Shown here one piece after another: positions 34,078 to 42,282 of a DNA stretch of 64,000 nucleotides. Origin of the DNA: an uncultured Desulfobacteraceae bacterium. GTDB taxonomy: Bacteria; Desulfobacterota; Desulfobacteria; Desulfobacterales; UBA5852. The notes beneath the pieces were generated by a model. It had not been told where the DNA came from and made no database searches. It saw only the letters and a program-made list of their open reading frames with translations. The position numbers and the translations under genes are program-made. Location of the stretch: the NCBI GenBank assembly GCA_913060875.1, contig CAJXSL010000006.1, positions 228,776 through 292,775 on the forward strand. Reading direction: 5' to 3'. Within the stretch, counting starts at the first letter, position 1; the number at the start of each line of letters is the position of its first letter.

Positions 34078-34884
34078 ATGACCATGATGGATGAACAGCT
34101 CAAGAATGAACTTAGAGAAATCCTCTTAGATAAGGAAAAGTTCTCGAGTCTATCAAAGGCATTTATCGAAAAGGCTGTTGAAGATGAAAAAAGAGAGGAT
34201 CCCGAGTTTGCAAAATGGTACTCGATGGCATTGGAAACTGTTACAACGATAAATACTAATTACGTGTTTGAACTGTGCGAATCTCCGATTGAAAAAATGT
34301 TTATTAATTCGCTTTTGCTTGGCTTTCTGAAAGCCGATTCCTTAGGCATCATAATTCACCCCACCTACCAAGATACAGATACGGAGCTTGTCGAGTTTCG
34401 AACACACTTTAAAAACTTCTTATCATTTCTCAAATGGTACGACGGAAAGTTCAAATCTTGGACTGGGATTGAAGAATATCTCGACGGAGAAGTTAAAGCC
34501 GGGAAAATGGATAACGCAGAAAGGGATTATCTCCGGCAATTAACTTTTAGATATCATTACCTAAGGATGATGAACAGTTATCATCTGACCTTACAGGCCA
34601 AATTCCCAGGAATCACCATTGACGGAAAAAGCATAAGGCCTGATTTATATTTTTGGTTGCCGTCTGACGAAAAAATTAGAATTATTGTAGAGTGCGATGG
34701 TTTTGAGCATCATTCAAATAAAAACTCATTCATATCAGACCGTAAAAGAGACCGGGCTCTTCAATCGAAGGGCTTCCAAGTATTACGGTTTTCAGGCTCA
34801 GAAATTTATAATAACCCTGCAAAGGTGACAAGCGATATTCTTGAGTATTTATGGAATATTAAACCAAACCACCCCCGACCATAG
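34078..34884 (+). CDS. Protein with C-terminal PD-(D/E)XK nuclease-like domain
   Basis: A 268-aa protein. The C-terminal third has a DUF559/Vsr-like nuclease pattern: SIRPDLYFWLP (catalytic Asp), IIVECDGFEHH (ExD-like core and His), then DRKRDRALQSKGFQVLRFSG. The N-terminal two thirds are helical and charged with no recognised domain. ATG 34078 follows GGGGTGG; an in-frame ATG at 34063 lacks a ribosome site. AT-rich codon use differs from the flanking core genes, consistent with transfer. It may be a defence-type or repair nuclease, but no partner gene is adjacent. Confidence 0.6.
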   Translation: MTMMDEQLKNELREILLDKEKFSSLSKAFIEKAVEDEKREDPEFAKWYSMALETVTTINTNYVFELCESPIEKMFINSLLLGFLKADSLGIIIHPTYQDTDTELVEFRTHFKNFLSFLKWYDGKFKSWTGIEEYLDGEVKAGKMDNAERDYLRQLTFRYHYLRMMNSYHLTLQAKFPGITIDGKSIRPDLYFWLPSDEKIRIIVECDGFEHHSNKNSFISDRKRDRALQSKGFQVLRFSGSEIYNNPAKVTSDILEYLWNIKPNHPRP

Positions 34885-34986
34885 TCACAGACCATATAGA
34901 CGGCCTTCATTCGGCCACGACTATTCCATCAATCCCACTTTGGGTTACCACCCCCCCCCTGTTTAAGATCTTCCCGCCCTGGTCCG

Positions 34987-35226
34987 TTAAGCCGCTAATT
35001 TCGCGACTTCCCGCCCAAACCGTTCAAGGCCCTGGTCGATATCACCAAGCCGCTGTATGACCGTTTCCATGATCGCCGCCCGGGTTTCCGGTTTGTCGTT
35101 CGGCCGCGGTTGTTCCAGCATTTCCGCCAGGTGTTCCGCCATGGCCTTTGTCGGCCCTATCCCGTGAATTGATAAATCTTGCAATCCTTGGCCGCCGCTC
35201 CATTCGATTTCGCTGATACGCAACAT
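34987..35226 (-). CDS. Small hypothetical protein (79 aa)
   Basis: A 79-aa acidic, helix-prone protein; GGGAGG lies 6 bases before ATG 35226, which supports expression. I recognise no domain. The C-terminal 40 residues look like a helical bundle (ETVIQRLGDIDQGLERFGRE). Unlike its neighbours it has moderately high GC, similar to the HTH gene at 33728, so the two may belong to one older element. Confidence 0.55.
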   Translation of the reverse strand: MLRISEIEWSGGQGLQDLSIHGIGPTKAMAEHLAEMLEQPRPNDKPETRAAIMETVIQRLGDIDQGLERFGREVAKLAA

Positions 35227-35531
35227 TGGAACCTCCCGGGTTTAAGTTTTGATGTTTTCAGCATCCATTACCGGGATAGCTTTCGATTTTTTAAATGTCA
35301 ATTAACTTATTGTAACCATTTATAAATATATACATTTAGAAATTTTTACCACAAGAAAACAATGCTTGATTGACGCTGTTTTCCACAATTAAAACGGCGC
35401 AGCCAGGTAGGATATGTGGCGTGATTCAAAACCAAATTGCCAACAAATATCGGGGATACAATTGACAGTTCGGTTTTTATCAAGATATACCTCACAAATA
35501 CCCTTCCTTTAAATTCCTTGCCATATAAGCC
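35227..35531. other. AT-rich intergenic region
   Basis: About 305 bases between divergent small genes. It holds the 5' region of the minus-strand gene and AT-rich tracts (for example near 35320). I see no RNA gene, repeat or clear promoter pair. Confidence 0.5.
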
Positions 35532-35831
35532 ATGCCGACCGAAAAGCCCAAATTCAATACGCGGACACTAAAGCTAAAGTTGAGTGTTGTTGCCGAATCC
35601 CCGGAAGAAAAAAAGAAAGCTTGGAAACGGATCCGACAAATTATCGGCGACGCCTGGCGCGCGGCTAATTGGATCGCATCCGGTCAATACCTTAAAGACC
35701 AAATGATCCGACGGGTCACCTACTACATAGATACCGATAACGGCCAAATCCCAATAACCGAATTAGAGAAAATCAGCGTCAATAAATCTATTGACCGAAG
35801 TCGATTATGCGGAAAGGCAGATTTCCAATGA
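35532..35831 (+). CDS. Short unknown protein, possibly a truncated gene
   Basis: A 99-aa basic frame. The stretch LKLKLSVVAESPEEKKKAWKR followed by IRQIIGDAWRAANW faintly resembles the first strand and helix of TnpB/Cas12f-like proteins, but the match is too weak to name it. The last 20 codons run to within 9 bases of the proposed cassette boundary at 35840/35841, so the 3' part of the gene may have been lost there. No good Shine-Dalgarno precedes the ATG. Confidence 0.4.
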   Translation: MPTEKPKFNTRTLKLKLSVVAESPEEKKKAWKRIRQIIGDAWRAANWIASGQYLKDQMIRRVTYYIDTDNGQIPITELEKISVNKSIDRSRLCGKADFQ

Positions 35832-35839
35832 ATAAATAA

Positions 35840-35846
35840 GTTGGGC
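35840..35846 (+). other. Integron-type core site (cassette left boundary)
   Basis: GTTGGGC fits the GTTRRRY core. It is the exact inverse of GCCCAAC at 37631-37637, as expected for the two ends of one cassette. The crossover would be between G35840 and T35841. Confidence 0.5.
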
Positions 35847-35877
35847 AACCAATAATTTTGTTCTGAAGGGTAAATTT

Positions 35878-37617
35878 ATGTCGATCAATACCAGATTCGA
35901 AATTGATTCGTTAATTGGCGAAGGTGGAATGGGCGAAGTTTATAGAGTTTATGATAATGACTTAAAAAAAATCTGCGCACTCAAATTATCAAAATATCCT
36001 GATGATGAAAATGAATTTGAACAAACCGTTAATGAAGCCACTTTATGGTTTAAATTTAGGAAATTTGCGCATGTTGTTGAAGTATATGAAATTATCCGGC
36101 TTGAAGATTCAAGAATTGGAATCCTAATGGAGTATATGAATGGTGGAAATTTAAGAGCACTGATATCAAATGAAGTCTCATTGAATGACAAGCTATTGGC
36201 ATTATTTGATATATCTTCTGCAATAATAAATTGTAATTCACTCATTCCTGGTTTTTCCCATTTGGATTTAAAACCAGAAAATTGTCTCAGAACAGACTTT
36301 GGTCTAACCAAATTGTCAGATTTTGGTCTTTCTTGCTATGTAAAATCAGGAGTACAAAGAATTTTCCAAAATGAACAAAGCATTGATTCATCGTTGTCTC
36401 TTCCAATCAAGACAAGTCATGGAATACGGTGTGCAGGCACACCGCTGTATATGGCTCCTGAGCAAATTATTGAATTGGAGACTGACCAACAAAAGTCTGA
36501 CGTGTATTCTTTTGGAATCTTAGCGGCGGAATTATTGTCAGGAGTTCACCCTCTCCAAAATATAGATGATCTCAATGAAATTTTTAGGGCGCATATCCAA
36601 GGGATCAGTAATAAATTTATAAAGTTTCCGGAAAATATTCCTGCATCTTTGATTAATTTGATTTTAAAAGCAGTCAGCCCTAATCCAAGCAATAGGCCTA
36701 AATTAATTGAAATTAATGAGCTCATTAAATCCTTATATGGCGGGCCTCGCCTTATGATGGTAACGAACCTTGAAAAACTATCTGATTCAGTTGAGGAATC
36801 ATCGAGAAAAGGAAAATCATTGTGGGCAATTGGTCAGCACGAAGCAGCTTCATCAGTTTTAAAAAGCAATCTGGATACCGATCCATTTCAAGCTGATTTA
36901 TGGTATTATTTAACCAAAATAGAATGGGAGAATTTAAATTCTGTGATGTCGGATTTGGACCTAAACCAAGTTATCAATAGGTCAACCAAAATTTGTGCAT
37001 ATGCTTTCAGGGCAAGAGTTTTAGATGAAAAATATTCAGATCAAAATCATGAAGATTATCAATTTATTAACCTTATACTTCCACAGGTTGCTGGTCAGAA
37101 ATATATCGAAGCAAATGATATGGATGGATATTATAGATGGGGAAAAGAATTTCTTGTTGAACAAAACCAATGGATAAATCAGCAACACACTAAAATAGTT
37201 GAATCTGGTGGACCAGTGAGGTGTCTTTGTGTTCGGTGTGGTGAAGTAAAGATGCATATCACAAAAAGATGTCCTCGGTGTGGTTTCCTGTCAACTAATA
37301 TGAGAGATATTTATAATACCTATCTTTTAAGGATAGAAGCAGTCCATTTTCCAAATGCCAAAGAAGACGTCCCATATTGGGTTAAAATGAATTTCTTGAG
37401 GAATTTAGGTAAAAAAATCCAGAAAACTTTATCTGAAATATCCTCGGATGCAGAATATTTATCCCGCTATAAAGCATTTGAACAGAATGAAGGGAAGTTT
37501 TTATATCAACTTATACATTTCGGTGGAAGCAAAGACGAAATAGAAAACATTAAAAACTTTTTAAGACCCAAAAGAAAGGCTGAATTGGGGGATAAAATTA
37601 AACGATTTTTTAAATAA
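35878..37617 (+). CDS. Serine/threonine protein kinase with C-terminal zinc-ribbon region
   Basis: A 579-aa eukaryotic-type kinase. Landmarks: Gly loop GEGGMGEVY (14-22), Lys36 in ALKL, catalytic loop HLDLKPEN (128-135), DFG 148-150, and MAPEQ (192-196). The loop reads HLD rather than HRD, so it is a non-RD kinase, usually not controlled by activation-loop phosphorylation. The C-terminal half is helical with a CxC-CxxC/CPRCGF zinc ribbon (about 449-467). Very AT-rich codons mark it as foreign. It fills a candidate integron cassette (35841-37695). No cognate phosphatase or target gene is adjacent. Confidence 0.9.
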   Translation: MSINTRFEIDSLIGEGGMGEVYRVYDNDLKKICALKLSKYPDDENEFEQTVNEATLWFKFRKFAHVVEVYEIIRLEDSRIGILMEYMNGGNLRALISNEVSLNDKLLALFDISSAIINCNSLIPGFSHLDLKPENCLRTDFGLTKLSDFGLSCYVKSGVQRIFQNEQSIDSSLSLPIKTSHGIRCAGTPLYMAPEQIIELETDQQKSDVYSFGILAAELLSGVHPLQNIDDLNEIFRAHIQGISNKFIKFPENIPASLINLILKAVSPNPSNRPKLIEINELIKSLYGGPRLMMVTNLEKLSDSVEESSRKGKSLWAIGQHEAASSVLKSNLDTDPFQADLWYYLTKIEWENLNSVMSDLDLNQVINRSTKICAYAFRARVLDEKYSDQNHEDYQFINLILPQVAGQKYIEANDMDGYYRWGKEFLVEQNQWINQQHTKIVESGGPVRCLCVRCGEVKMHITKRCPRCGFLSTNMRDIYNTYLLRIEAVHFPNAKEDVPYWVKMNFLRNLGKKIQKTLSEISSDAEYLSRYKAFEQNEGKFLYQLIHFGGSKDEIENIKNFLRPKRKAELGDKIKRFFK

Positions 37618-37630
37618 AAGACTTTCAGTT

Positions 37631-37701
37631 GCCCAACAAGGGCATTCACGATGATCCCAAAACCTGGCGTCTTTTGGTCCAGGTGATGCCCGGCGTTATG
37701 C
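37631..37701 (+). other. attC-like recombination site 1
   Basis: The 71-base palindrome begins with GCCCAAC (RYYYAAC type) and ends with GTTATGC (GTT core, one base off GTTRRRY). Inner arms GGGCATTCAC (37640-37649) and GTGATGCCC (37683-37691) pair with one unpaired T, the kind of extrahelical base that sets strand choice in attC sites. A smaller CCAAAA/TTTTGG stem lies in the middle. Confidence 0.55.
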
Positions 37702-37730
37702 AAACATAAAGAGTTAAAGGGAATTCGTCT

Positions 37731-38060
37731 ATGAAAATTATTTATTTGTTTGTCGTTGGATTCCTCGCGATTACTGTGTCCTGTGCATCGATAACTGAGG
37801 TAGTGCCGGCCGGAAAGGATACCTACATCATAGCTGGCGACGATAGTTCCAAGTCAGTTTCTGGTGCGAGCATAAAAACAGATCTGTATAAGAAAGCTAA
37901 TACCCATTGCGAGGCAATGGGCATGAAACTTATGCCACTTGACGAATCTGTATTCTCCTATTCTGCGGAACTTCGATTTAGGTGTTTGAAAGAAGATGAT
38001 CCAGAGTATGCGAGGCCAAATATGGAATCAGTTCCTGATGTGCGAATCGAAACAAAATAA
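37731..38060 (+). CDS. Small lipoprotein (109 aa)
   Basis: The signal peptide ends ITVSC, giving a predicted lipid-modified Cys18. The mature part has a compact layout with two further Cys (in NTHCEAM and RFRCLKED) that may form a disulfide. Small lipoproteins of this shape recur in proteobacterial mobile cassettes, but no function is established. The gene lies between the two attC-like sites and could be the second cassette (37696-38105). Confidence 0.65.
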   Translation: MKIIYLFVVGFLAITVSCASITEVVPAGKDTYIIAGDDSSKSVSGASIKTDLYKKANTHCEAMGMKLMPLDESVFSYSAELRFRCLKEDDPEYARPNMESVPDVRIETK

Positions 38061-38063
38061 ATT

Positions 38064-38111
38064 GCTTAACCAAGCGCTAAACACGACGCGCGGACATGCG
38101 CTTAGTTAAAT
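38064..38111 (+). other. attC-like recombination site 2
   Basis: GCTTAAC (38064-38070, RYYYAAC type) and GTTAAAT (38105-38111, exact GTTRRRY) enclose inner arms AAGCGC (38072-38077) and GCGCTT (38098-38103). The expected partner at the cassette start, GTTAAGC, is present as GTTATGC (6 of 7). At 48 bases it is shorter than most attC sites. Confidence 0.4.
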
Positions 38112-38229
38112 CGATTTCGGCCAATTTTGCTAAACGTCTGAAGGTGTTTTATACGGACAAAAATGAGGAAACCGGCATCTTTTGCGGGTCAACCTAATTA
38201 TTGTTCGGTAAATATCTAAGGAGGTCGTT

Positions 38230-38601
38230 ATGGGTTTTTTCTCTAAAATGATGAATAAAGCTGGAAGTTGGCACGTTAAACAATTAGTCCAAGATTGTAT
38301 AAAAGAGATGATGGAAGCGTCAATGTATGATAATCAACAAGTAAATAATCCTTATCTTACTGACAACACTTTAGATTTAATGATTGAACATAATAAATTT
38401 AACTATTTAAAAAAACAGAAATTTAAAAGTCTTGAGTCAAAATTTAATAGTGTTGTTCAATTCTGGGTTCGAATAAAACTTGGAAGAGATCTAGATTTTG
38501 AAAGTGATGATTATGAAATTTTATTTGATTCCATTGAAAAGGTCAGACCATATTTTATGAAAACAAAAGCTGGGGTAATACAAAAACTTAAAGAGGAATA
38601 A
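38230..38601 (+). CDS. Hypothetical protein (123 aa)
   Basis: A basic, helix-rich cytoplasmic protein with no recognised domain. AAGGAGG lies 7 bases upstream of the ATG, so expression is likely. Strongly AT-rich. The left end of transposase element 1 begins 23 bases after its stop. A stretch at 38611 (TTATGCAACATAAA) resembles the start of cassette 2 at 37696 (TTATGCAAACATAAA), so a third cassette end may have been disrupted by the insertion. Confidence 0.55.
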   Translation: MGFFSKMMNKAGSWHVKQLVQDCIKEMMEASMYDNQQVNNPYLTDNTLDLMIEHNKFNYLKKQKFKSLESKFNSVVQFWVRIKLGRDLDFESDDYEILFDSIEKVRPYFMKTKAGVIQKLKEE

Positions 38602-38623
38602 TCTCATAATTTATGCAACATAA

Positions 38624-39683
38624 AAGGGGTCAAGTCTACATTTGACCTTAGTGTAACCTCCTGATACGATATCCCCATGTCACGTCCTTTACGGATAGAA
38701 TATCCTGGTGCTTGGTATCATGTGATGAACCGTGGGCGGCGGTTTGAATCTATCTATTCTGATGCGCACGATTATAGGCTGTTTATTGATCTTATGATCG
38801 AGATATCCGAAATGTGGAACGCTCAGATCGCAGCCTATTGCCTGATGACCAACCATTATCACCTCCTTGTTCATACCCCTGATGGCAACCTATCCAGATG
38901 CATGCGGCACCTCAACAGCTTGTATACCCAGCGATTCAACCGCAGGCATGGATATGACGGGCCTCTTTTTCGAGGGCGGTATAAAACGATCCTTGTTTCC
39001 GACGACAGCTACCTGCTTCAGCTGGTAAGATATATTCATCGAAATCCCCTGCGCGCCGGGATGGTTAGTGAGATGCAGAAATACCTTTGGAGCAGTTACA
39101 AAGGTTATTTGTCTTACGCAAAAAAATGGGATTGGATCCATAAAGATGCCATTTTCAACATGATTACCGCCAAAAAACGGGGTAGAATGAAGGCATTTAT
39201 CGCGTTCATGCAGCAGGAAGATACCCCGGAGGTAGTCCGCTTGTTTTCAAAAAGGAATTTACCTTCGTTATTCGGTCCAGAGAGTTTTATCAGTCAGATT
39301 CGTGAACGTTATTATTTAAAGAAAAACAGTTATGAAGTGCCGGAATCAAGACAATTGGCACCCGAACCTGATGCGATCATCGATGCTGTTTGTCGATATT
39401 ACAAAGTCGATTTTGATGATTTATTGATTTCCCGAAGGGGCTTTTTTAATACGCCTCGAAATGTTGCGATCTATTTGTTACGTCACCTTCGCGGCGATGA
39501 TCTCAACAGCATTAGGGAAATATTCCTGATTAATACATACAGTACCGTGAGTAGCATTGTTCAAAAAACGGGCCGTCTGAAAACAACAGACAAAAAAATC
39601 CGTAAAGACATCCAAATACTGAAAAACAGGATAGTTGGATCGCCATCTTTTTGATCAAAGGTCGAATGTAGACTTGACCCCTT
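38624..39683 (+). mobile_element. REP-associated transposase element, copy 1
   Basis: Bounded by 26-bp inverted ends at 38624-38649 and 39658-39683 that match at 25 of 26 bases and begin AAGGGGTCAAGTCTACATT. The only gene inside is the Y1 transposase at 38677. No target duplication is evident, as usual for Y1 transposases. Copy 2 lies at 43939-44998. Confidence 0.85.
38677..39654 (+). CDS. REP-associated tyrosine transposase (RAYT), copy 1
   Basis: A 325-aa single-strand DNA transposase of the IS200-like Y1 family. The HUH motif is in TNHYHLLVHTP; the catalytic Tyr is probably in LVRYIHRNPLRAG. The N-terminus (RIEYPGAWYHVMNRG) is the RAYT hallmark. The last 90 residues (AVCRYYKVDFDDLL, STVSSIVQKTG) look like a DnaA C-terminal-type HTH, a known RAYT add-on. 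It differs from copy 2 at two residues (Thr/Lys and Ile/Met near the C-terminus). Confidence 0.93.
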   Translation: MSRPLRIEYPGAWYHVMNRGRRFESIYSDAHDYRLFIDLMIEISEMWNAQIAAYCLMTNHYHLLVHTPDGNLSRCMRHLNSLYTQRFNRRHGYDGPLFRGRYKTILVSDDSYLLQLVRYIHRNPLRAGMVSEMQKYLWSSYKGYLSYAKKWDWIHKDAIFNMITAKKRGRMKAFIAFMQQEDTPEVVRLFSKRNLPSLFGPESFISQIRERYYLKKNSYEVPESRQLAPEPDAIIDAVCRYYKVDFDDLLISRRGFFNTPRNVAIYLLRHLRGDDLNSIREIFLINTYSTVSSIVQKTGRLKTTDKKIRKDIQILKNRIVGSPSF

Positions 39684-39975
39684 ATACCCTTGAAGATAGG
39701 TTTGGATGTTTGTATCTGTATCTATCAGTCTATTTTACCCACCTGTGATATCAGACCAATAATCTGACACAGATCACCCGAATATCCAAGATCCCGTTAA
39801 TTGATAGATTTTTATCATGGCAAAGGAAATTATGAAAAAGCGCTATTTTATCTTCTGCTGAATGATTTTACGCCATCTGATACTCGCTTCTAATACGTTC
39901 ATGAAATATCGATAAGTTCGATTTTCATCAATTATCGAGAAAACTATATAATTACTTGTTAGAAGGAGGCTCTTT
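39684..39975. other. AT-rich gap between element 1 and ankyrin gene
   Basis: No coding frame or repeat is seen. The 3' edge carries AAGGAGG at 39963-39969, the ribosome site of the next gene. Confidence 0.5.
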
Positions 39976-40785
39976 ATGGATCAAGAAGTAAAGTGGGTGG
40001 TGGTCAAAAAGTGGCGACACTTCGTACATCCGGTTAGGACTATCCAGACCAAATTACGAAATCGCGGAATAGCTATCTTTTTGTTTTGTTGGGTTGTAAT
40101 GGCAGGATTGTATGGATGCGCCGCTTTAAAGGAGGTCCGTGAAATGGAAAGCGTTACGGGTCCATGCAAGTTGGAGTGTTATGAAGAGGGGAACAAACAT
40201 GCTAACTGTTTAGGCTATAATTCGGGGTTGGCTGCGTCGGGGGCGGGAGGAGGAGCCTGTACTCAAACGCGTGCCAGGTATGTCGAATGCATGAATAAAT
40301 GCAGACTTCATCATGCATCGTGGAATGGAGACCAACAGACTGTCAGAAGACTCCTGGAAAAGGGCGCTGATGTCAATATGAAATTAAGTTCCAATGGAGG
40401 TACAGCCTTGATGTCAGCATCAGAGAATGGCCATACAGAGATTGTCAAACTCCTTCTGGAAAAGGGTGCTGATGTCAATGTGAAATTAAGTGCCAGTGGA
40501 ACTACAGCCTTGATGTTAGCATCATGGCATGGCCATACAGAGATTGTCAAACTCCTTCTGGAAAAGGGCGCTGATGTCAATATTAAATTAAGTTCCAATG
40601 GAGGTACAGCCTTGATGTTAGCATCAGAGAGTGGCCGTACAGAGATTGTCAAACTCCTTCTGGAAAAGGGCGCTGATGTCAATATGAAATTAAGTCCCAG
40701 TGGAGGTACAGCCTTGATGTCAGCATCACAGAATGGCCATACAGAGATTGTCAAACTCCTTCGAGAAAAGGGCGTCGATGAGTGA
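39976..40785 (+). CDS. Ankyrin-repeat lipoprotein
   Basis: A 269-aa protein. Residues 1-about 50 contain a basic stretch, one hydrophobic helix and GLYGC, a plausible but long lipoprotein signal. A cysteine-rich linker (CKLECYEEG, CLGY, CTQTR, CMNKC) follows. Four ankyrin repeats of 34 residues come next (LLEKGADVN... TALMSASENGHTEIVKL), with a fifth begun at the end. Ankyrin repeats bind proteins. The repeats are nearly identical at DNA level, which implies recent expansion. AAGGAGG lies 6 bases before the ATG. Confidence 0.85.
   Translation: MDQEVKWVVVKKWRHFVHPVRTIQTKLRNRGIAIFLFCWVVMAGLYGCAALKEVREMESVTGPCKLECYEEGNKHANCLGYNSGLAASGAGGGACTQTRARYVECMNKCRLHHASWNGDQQTVRRLLEKGADVNMKLSSNGGTALMSASENGHTEIVKLLLEKGADVNVKLSASGTTALMLASWHGHTEIVKLLLEKGADVNIKLSSNGGTALMLASESGRTEIVKLLLEKGADVNMKLSPSGGTALMSASQNGHTEIVKLLREKGVDE
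40356..40763 (+). repeat. Four tandem 102-bp units in the ankyrin gene
   Basis: The phrase GGAAAAGGG(C/T)GCTGATGTC recurs at 40356, 40458, 40560 and 40662, exactly 102 bases apart, with a diverged fifth start at 40764. Each unit encodes one 34-residue ankyrin repeat. Confidence 0.95.
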
Positions 40786-41372
40786 GACTCTCTTGCTTCT
40801 AATGATGACGTCCTGATCAGCGGTTTTGGAAAATTCTGTGTTCGGGAAAAATCGGAGCGGCGTGGCAGGAACCCTGCGACTGGAGATTCTTTGATGCTGT
40901 CAGCCCGGCGGGTTGTAACGTTTAAGTGTTCTGGAAAGTTGCGGGATAGGTGTAATGGGAAGTGTGGGAATGGGGATAATCCAGTTATTCGCACGTAATC
41001 CCATGCTCAGGTTCATTGATTTTTTCAAAATTGCCAATCCTGTTCGATTTGCCTATATGAATTCAGATATGGGATATATCTAATATAATCAGCAAATCAC
41101 ACACCATCGGCTGTTTAATTTGTAACCCGCAGATTATCTTGACAATTTTATCATTCCGCTGATAAATAAATTATATCATTCAATAGCGGAACTTAAATCT
41201 GGACCTTTCCTGACCCGCATCCTGCGCTCAAATTTCAGTATTTTTCATAAAACTACACTTTTCAACTTTCCTTATACGGCAAGCTTCCTCTGACGGACCC
41301 CGAACGGGAAGATAGTATTAAGCACCAAATTGGTTGTGGGTAAGACTATTAATAGAGCAGGGGGATACTCTT
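40786..41372. other. Gene-free AT-rich stretch (587 bp)
   Basis: No supported gene. A small palindrome AGATAT-ggg-ATATATCT lies at 41065-41081. The 3' edge has GGGGG about 9 bases before the next ATG. I find no attC-like or transposase-end sequence here. Confidence 0.5.
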
Positions 41373-42260
41373 ATGAAATCAAGGGTGTTTTTATTGTATT
41401 TGGTATTTGTGGTTGCTGGTTGTGCGTCAGCGGTTACGCCACCTATCAGTTATGAAGTAGCACCTGATCCAATCCTCAGTCGGGGCAAGGTACTCCTGGT
41501 CACCGATGTATGCATTCAAATAGATTGCATTGGTGATTCTGAAGACTATTTCGTTATTGAAGATTCGCGATATGGAGCAGAAAGCTGTTTGCCTGCCCTA
41601 CAGACATACCTCAAGGACAGTGGAATTCAAGTTTGTGACACAATTCCAATAGTATGCGGTGCGTCACATGGAGAGAGTAGAATTATCTTAGCAGGTCTGA
41701 ACACGGATAGTGAAATTAGTGAAAGCCCTCAACCCATATATGTGGATCCTTCCATCGTGTCAGACCAAAAATACATAGACGCACTTTCCCAAGTTAGTAC
41801 TTTTGCATTTGAGCATCCGGCTGCAAAAAGCCAGGAATCATCTGAGAGTTTAAGTCCGGCATACAAATCATTGGTATCTGAAAATGAATTCTCGGCCGCT
41901 GCAGAAATTATAAAAAATCGTACGGGAGCTTCGAGCGTTCTATTTCTTGGGGTTGTCGGGAAGAGTGAAAGTGGCGGAAAAGCTTTCGCGAAAGGTGTAG
42001 GTAGCTTCTTGGTGGGAATGGGCACTGCGCTCGCAACTGCCGGTTTAGGGACCGGTTACTATGTAGGTGTTATGCCACTTCAAATTGACGATGGCCGCAT
42101 ATTCGTGGGTTCGCTGATTGATCTCGATACGGGCCGGATAGCTTGGTCAAACAATGCCAAATGGCGGGGCGATCCAATTGAAAAGGAAATTTGGACAAAT
42201 GATGATCCCCTTGAGTTATTATTTCATGATGTTTTATTTCAGAAAATCTCGACAGAATAA
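41373..42260 (+). CDS. Lipoprotein of unknown function (295 aa)
   Basis: The signal peptide ends FVVAGC (predicted lipidated Cys17). The mature part includes a Gly/Ala-rich segment (SFLVGMGTALATAGLGTGYYVG) that could be a membrane-interacting loop, between beta-rich parts. An upstream in-frame ATG at 41334 would bury the signal peptide behind 13 residues, so 41373 is preferred. The next gene, also a lipoprotein, overlaps or abuts its end, so the two probably act together in the envelope. Family not recognised. Confidence 0.65.
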   Translation: MKSRVFLLYLVFVVAGCASAVTPPISYEVAPDPILSRGKVLLVTDVCIQIDCIGDSEDYFVIEDSRYGAESCLPALQTYLKDSGIQVCDTIPIVCGASHGESRIILAGLNTDSEISESPQPIYVDPSIVSDQKYIDALSQVSTFAFEHPAAKSQESSESLSPAYKSLVSENEFSAAAEIIKNRTGASSVLFLGVVGKSESGGKAFAKGVGSFLVGMGTALATAGLGTGYYVGVMPLQIDDGRIFVGSLIDLDTGRIAWSNNAKWRGDPIEKEIWTNDDPLELLFHDVLFQKISTE

Positions 42261-42282
42261 TATGGGGAAAGGGGAAAAGACT

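Noticed and set aside
40356..40763. Tandem repeats as a possible CRISPR array
   Set aside because: Units are 102 bp, contiguous and in frame, and encode ankyrin repeats; there are no unique spacers or cas genes.
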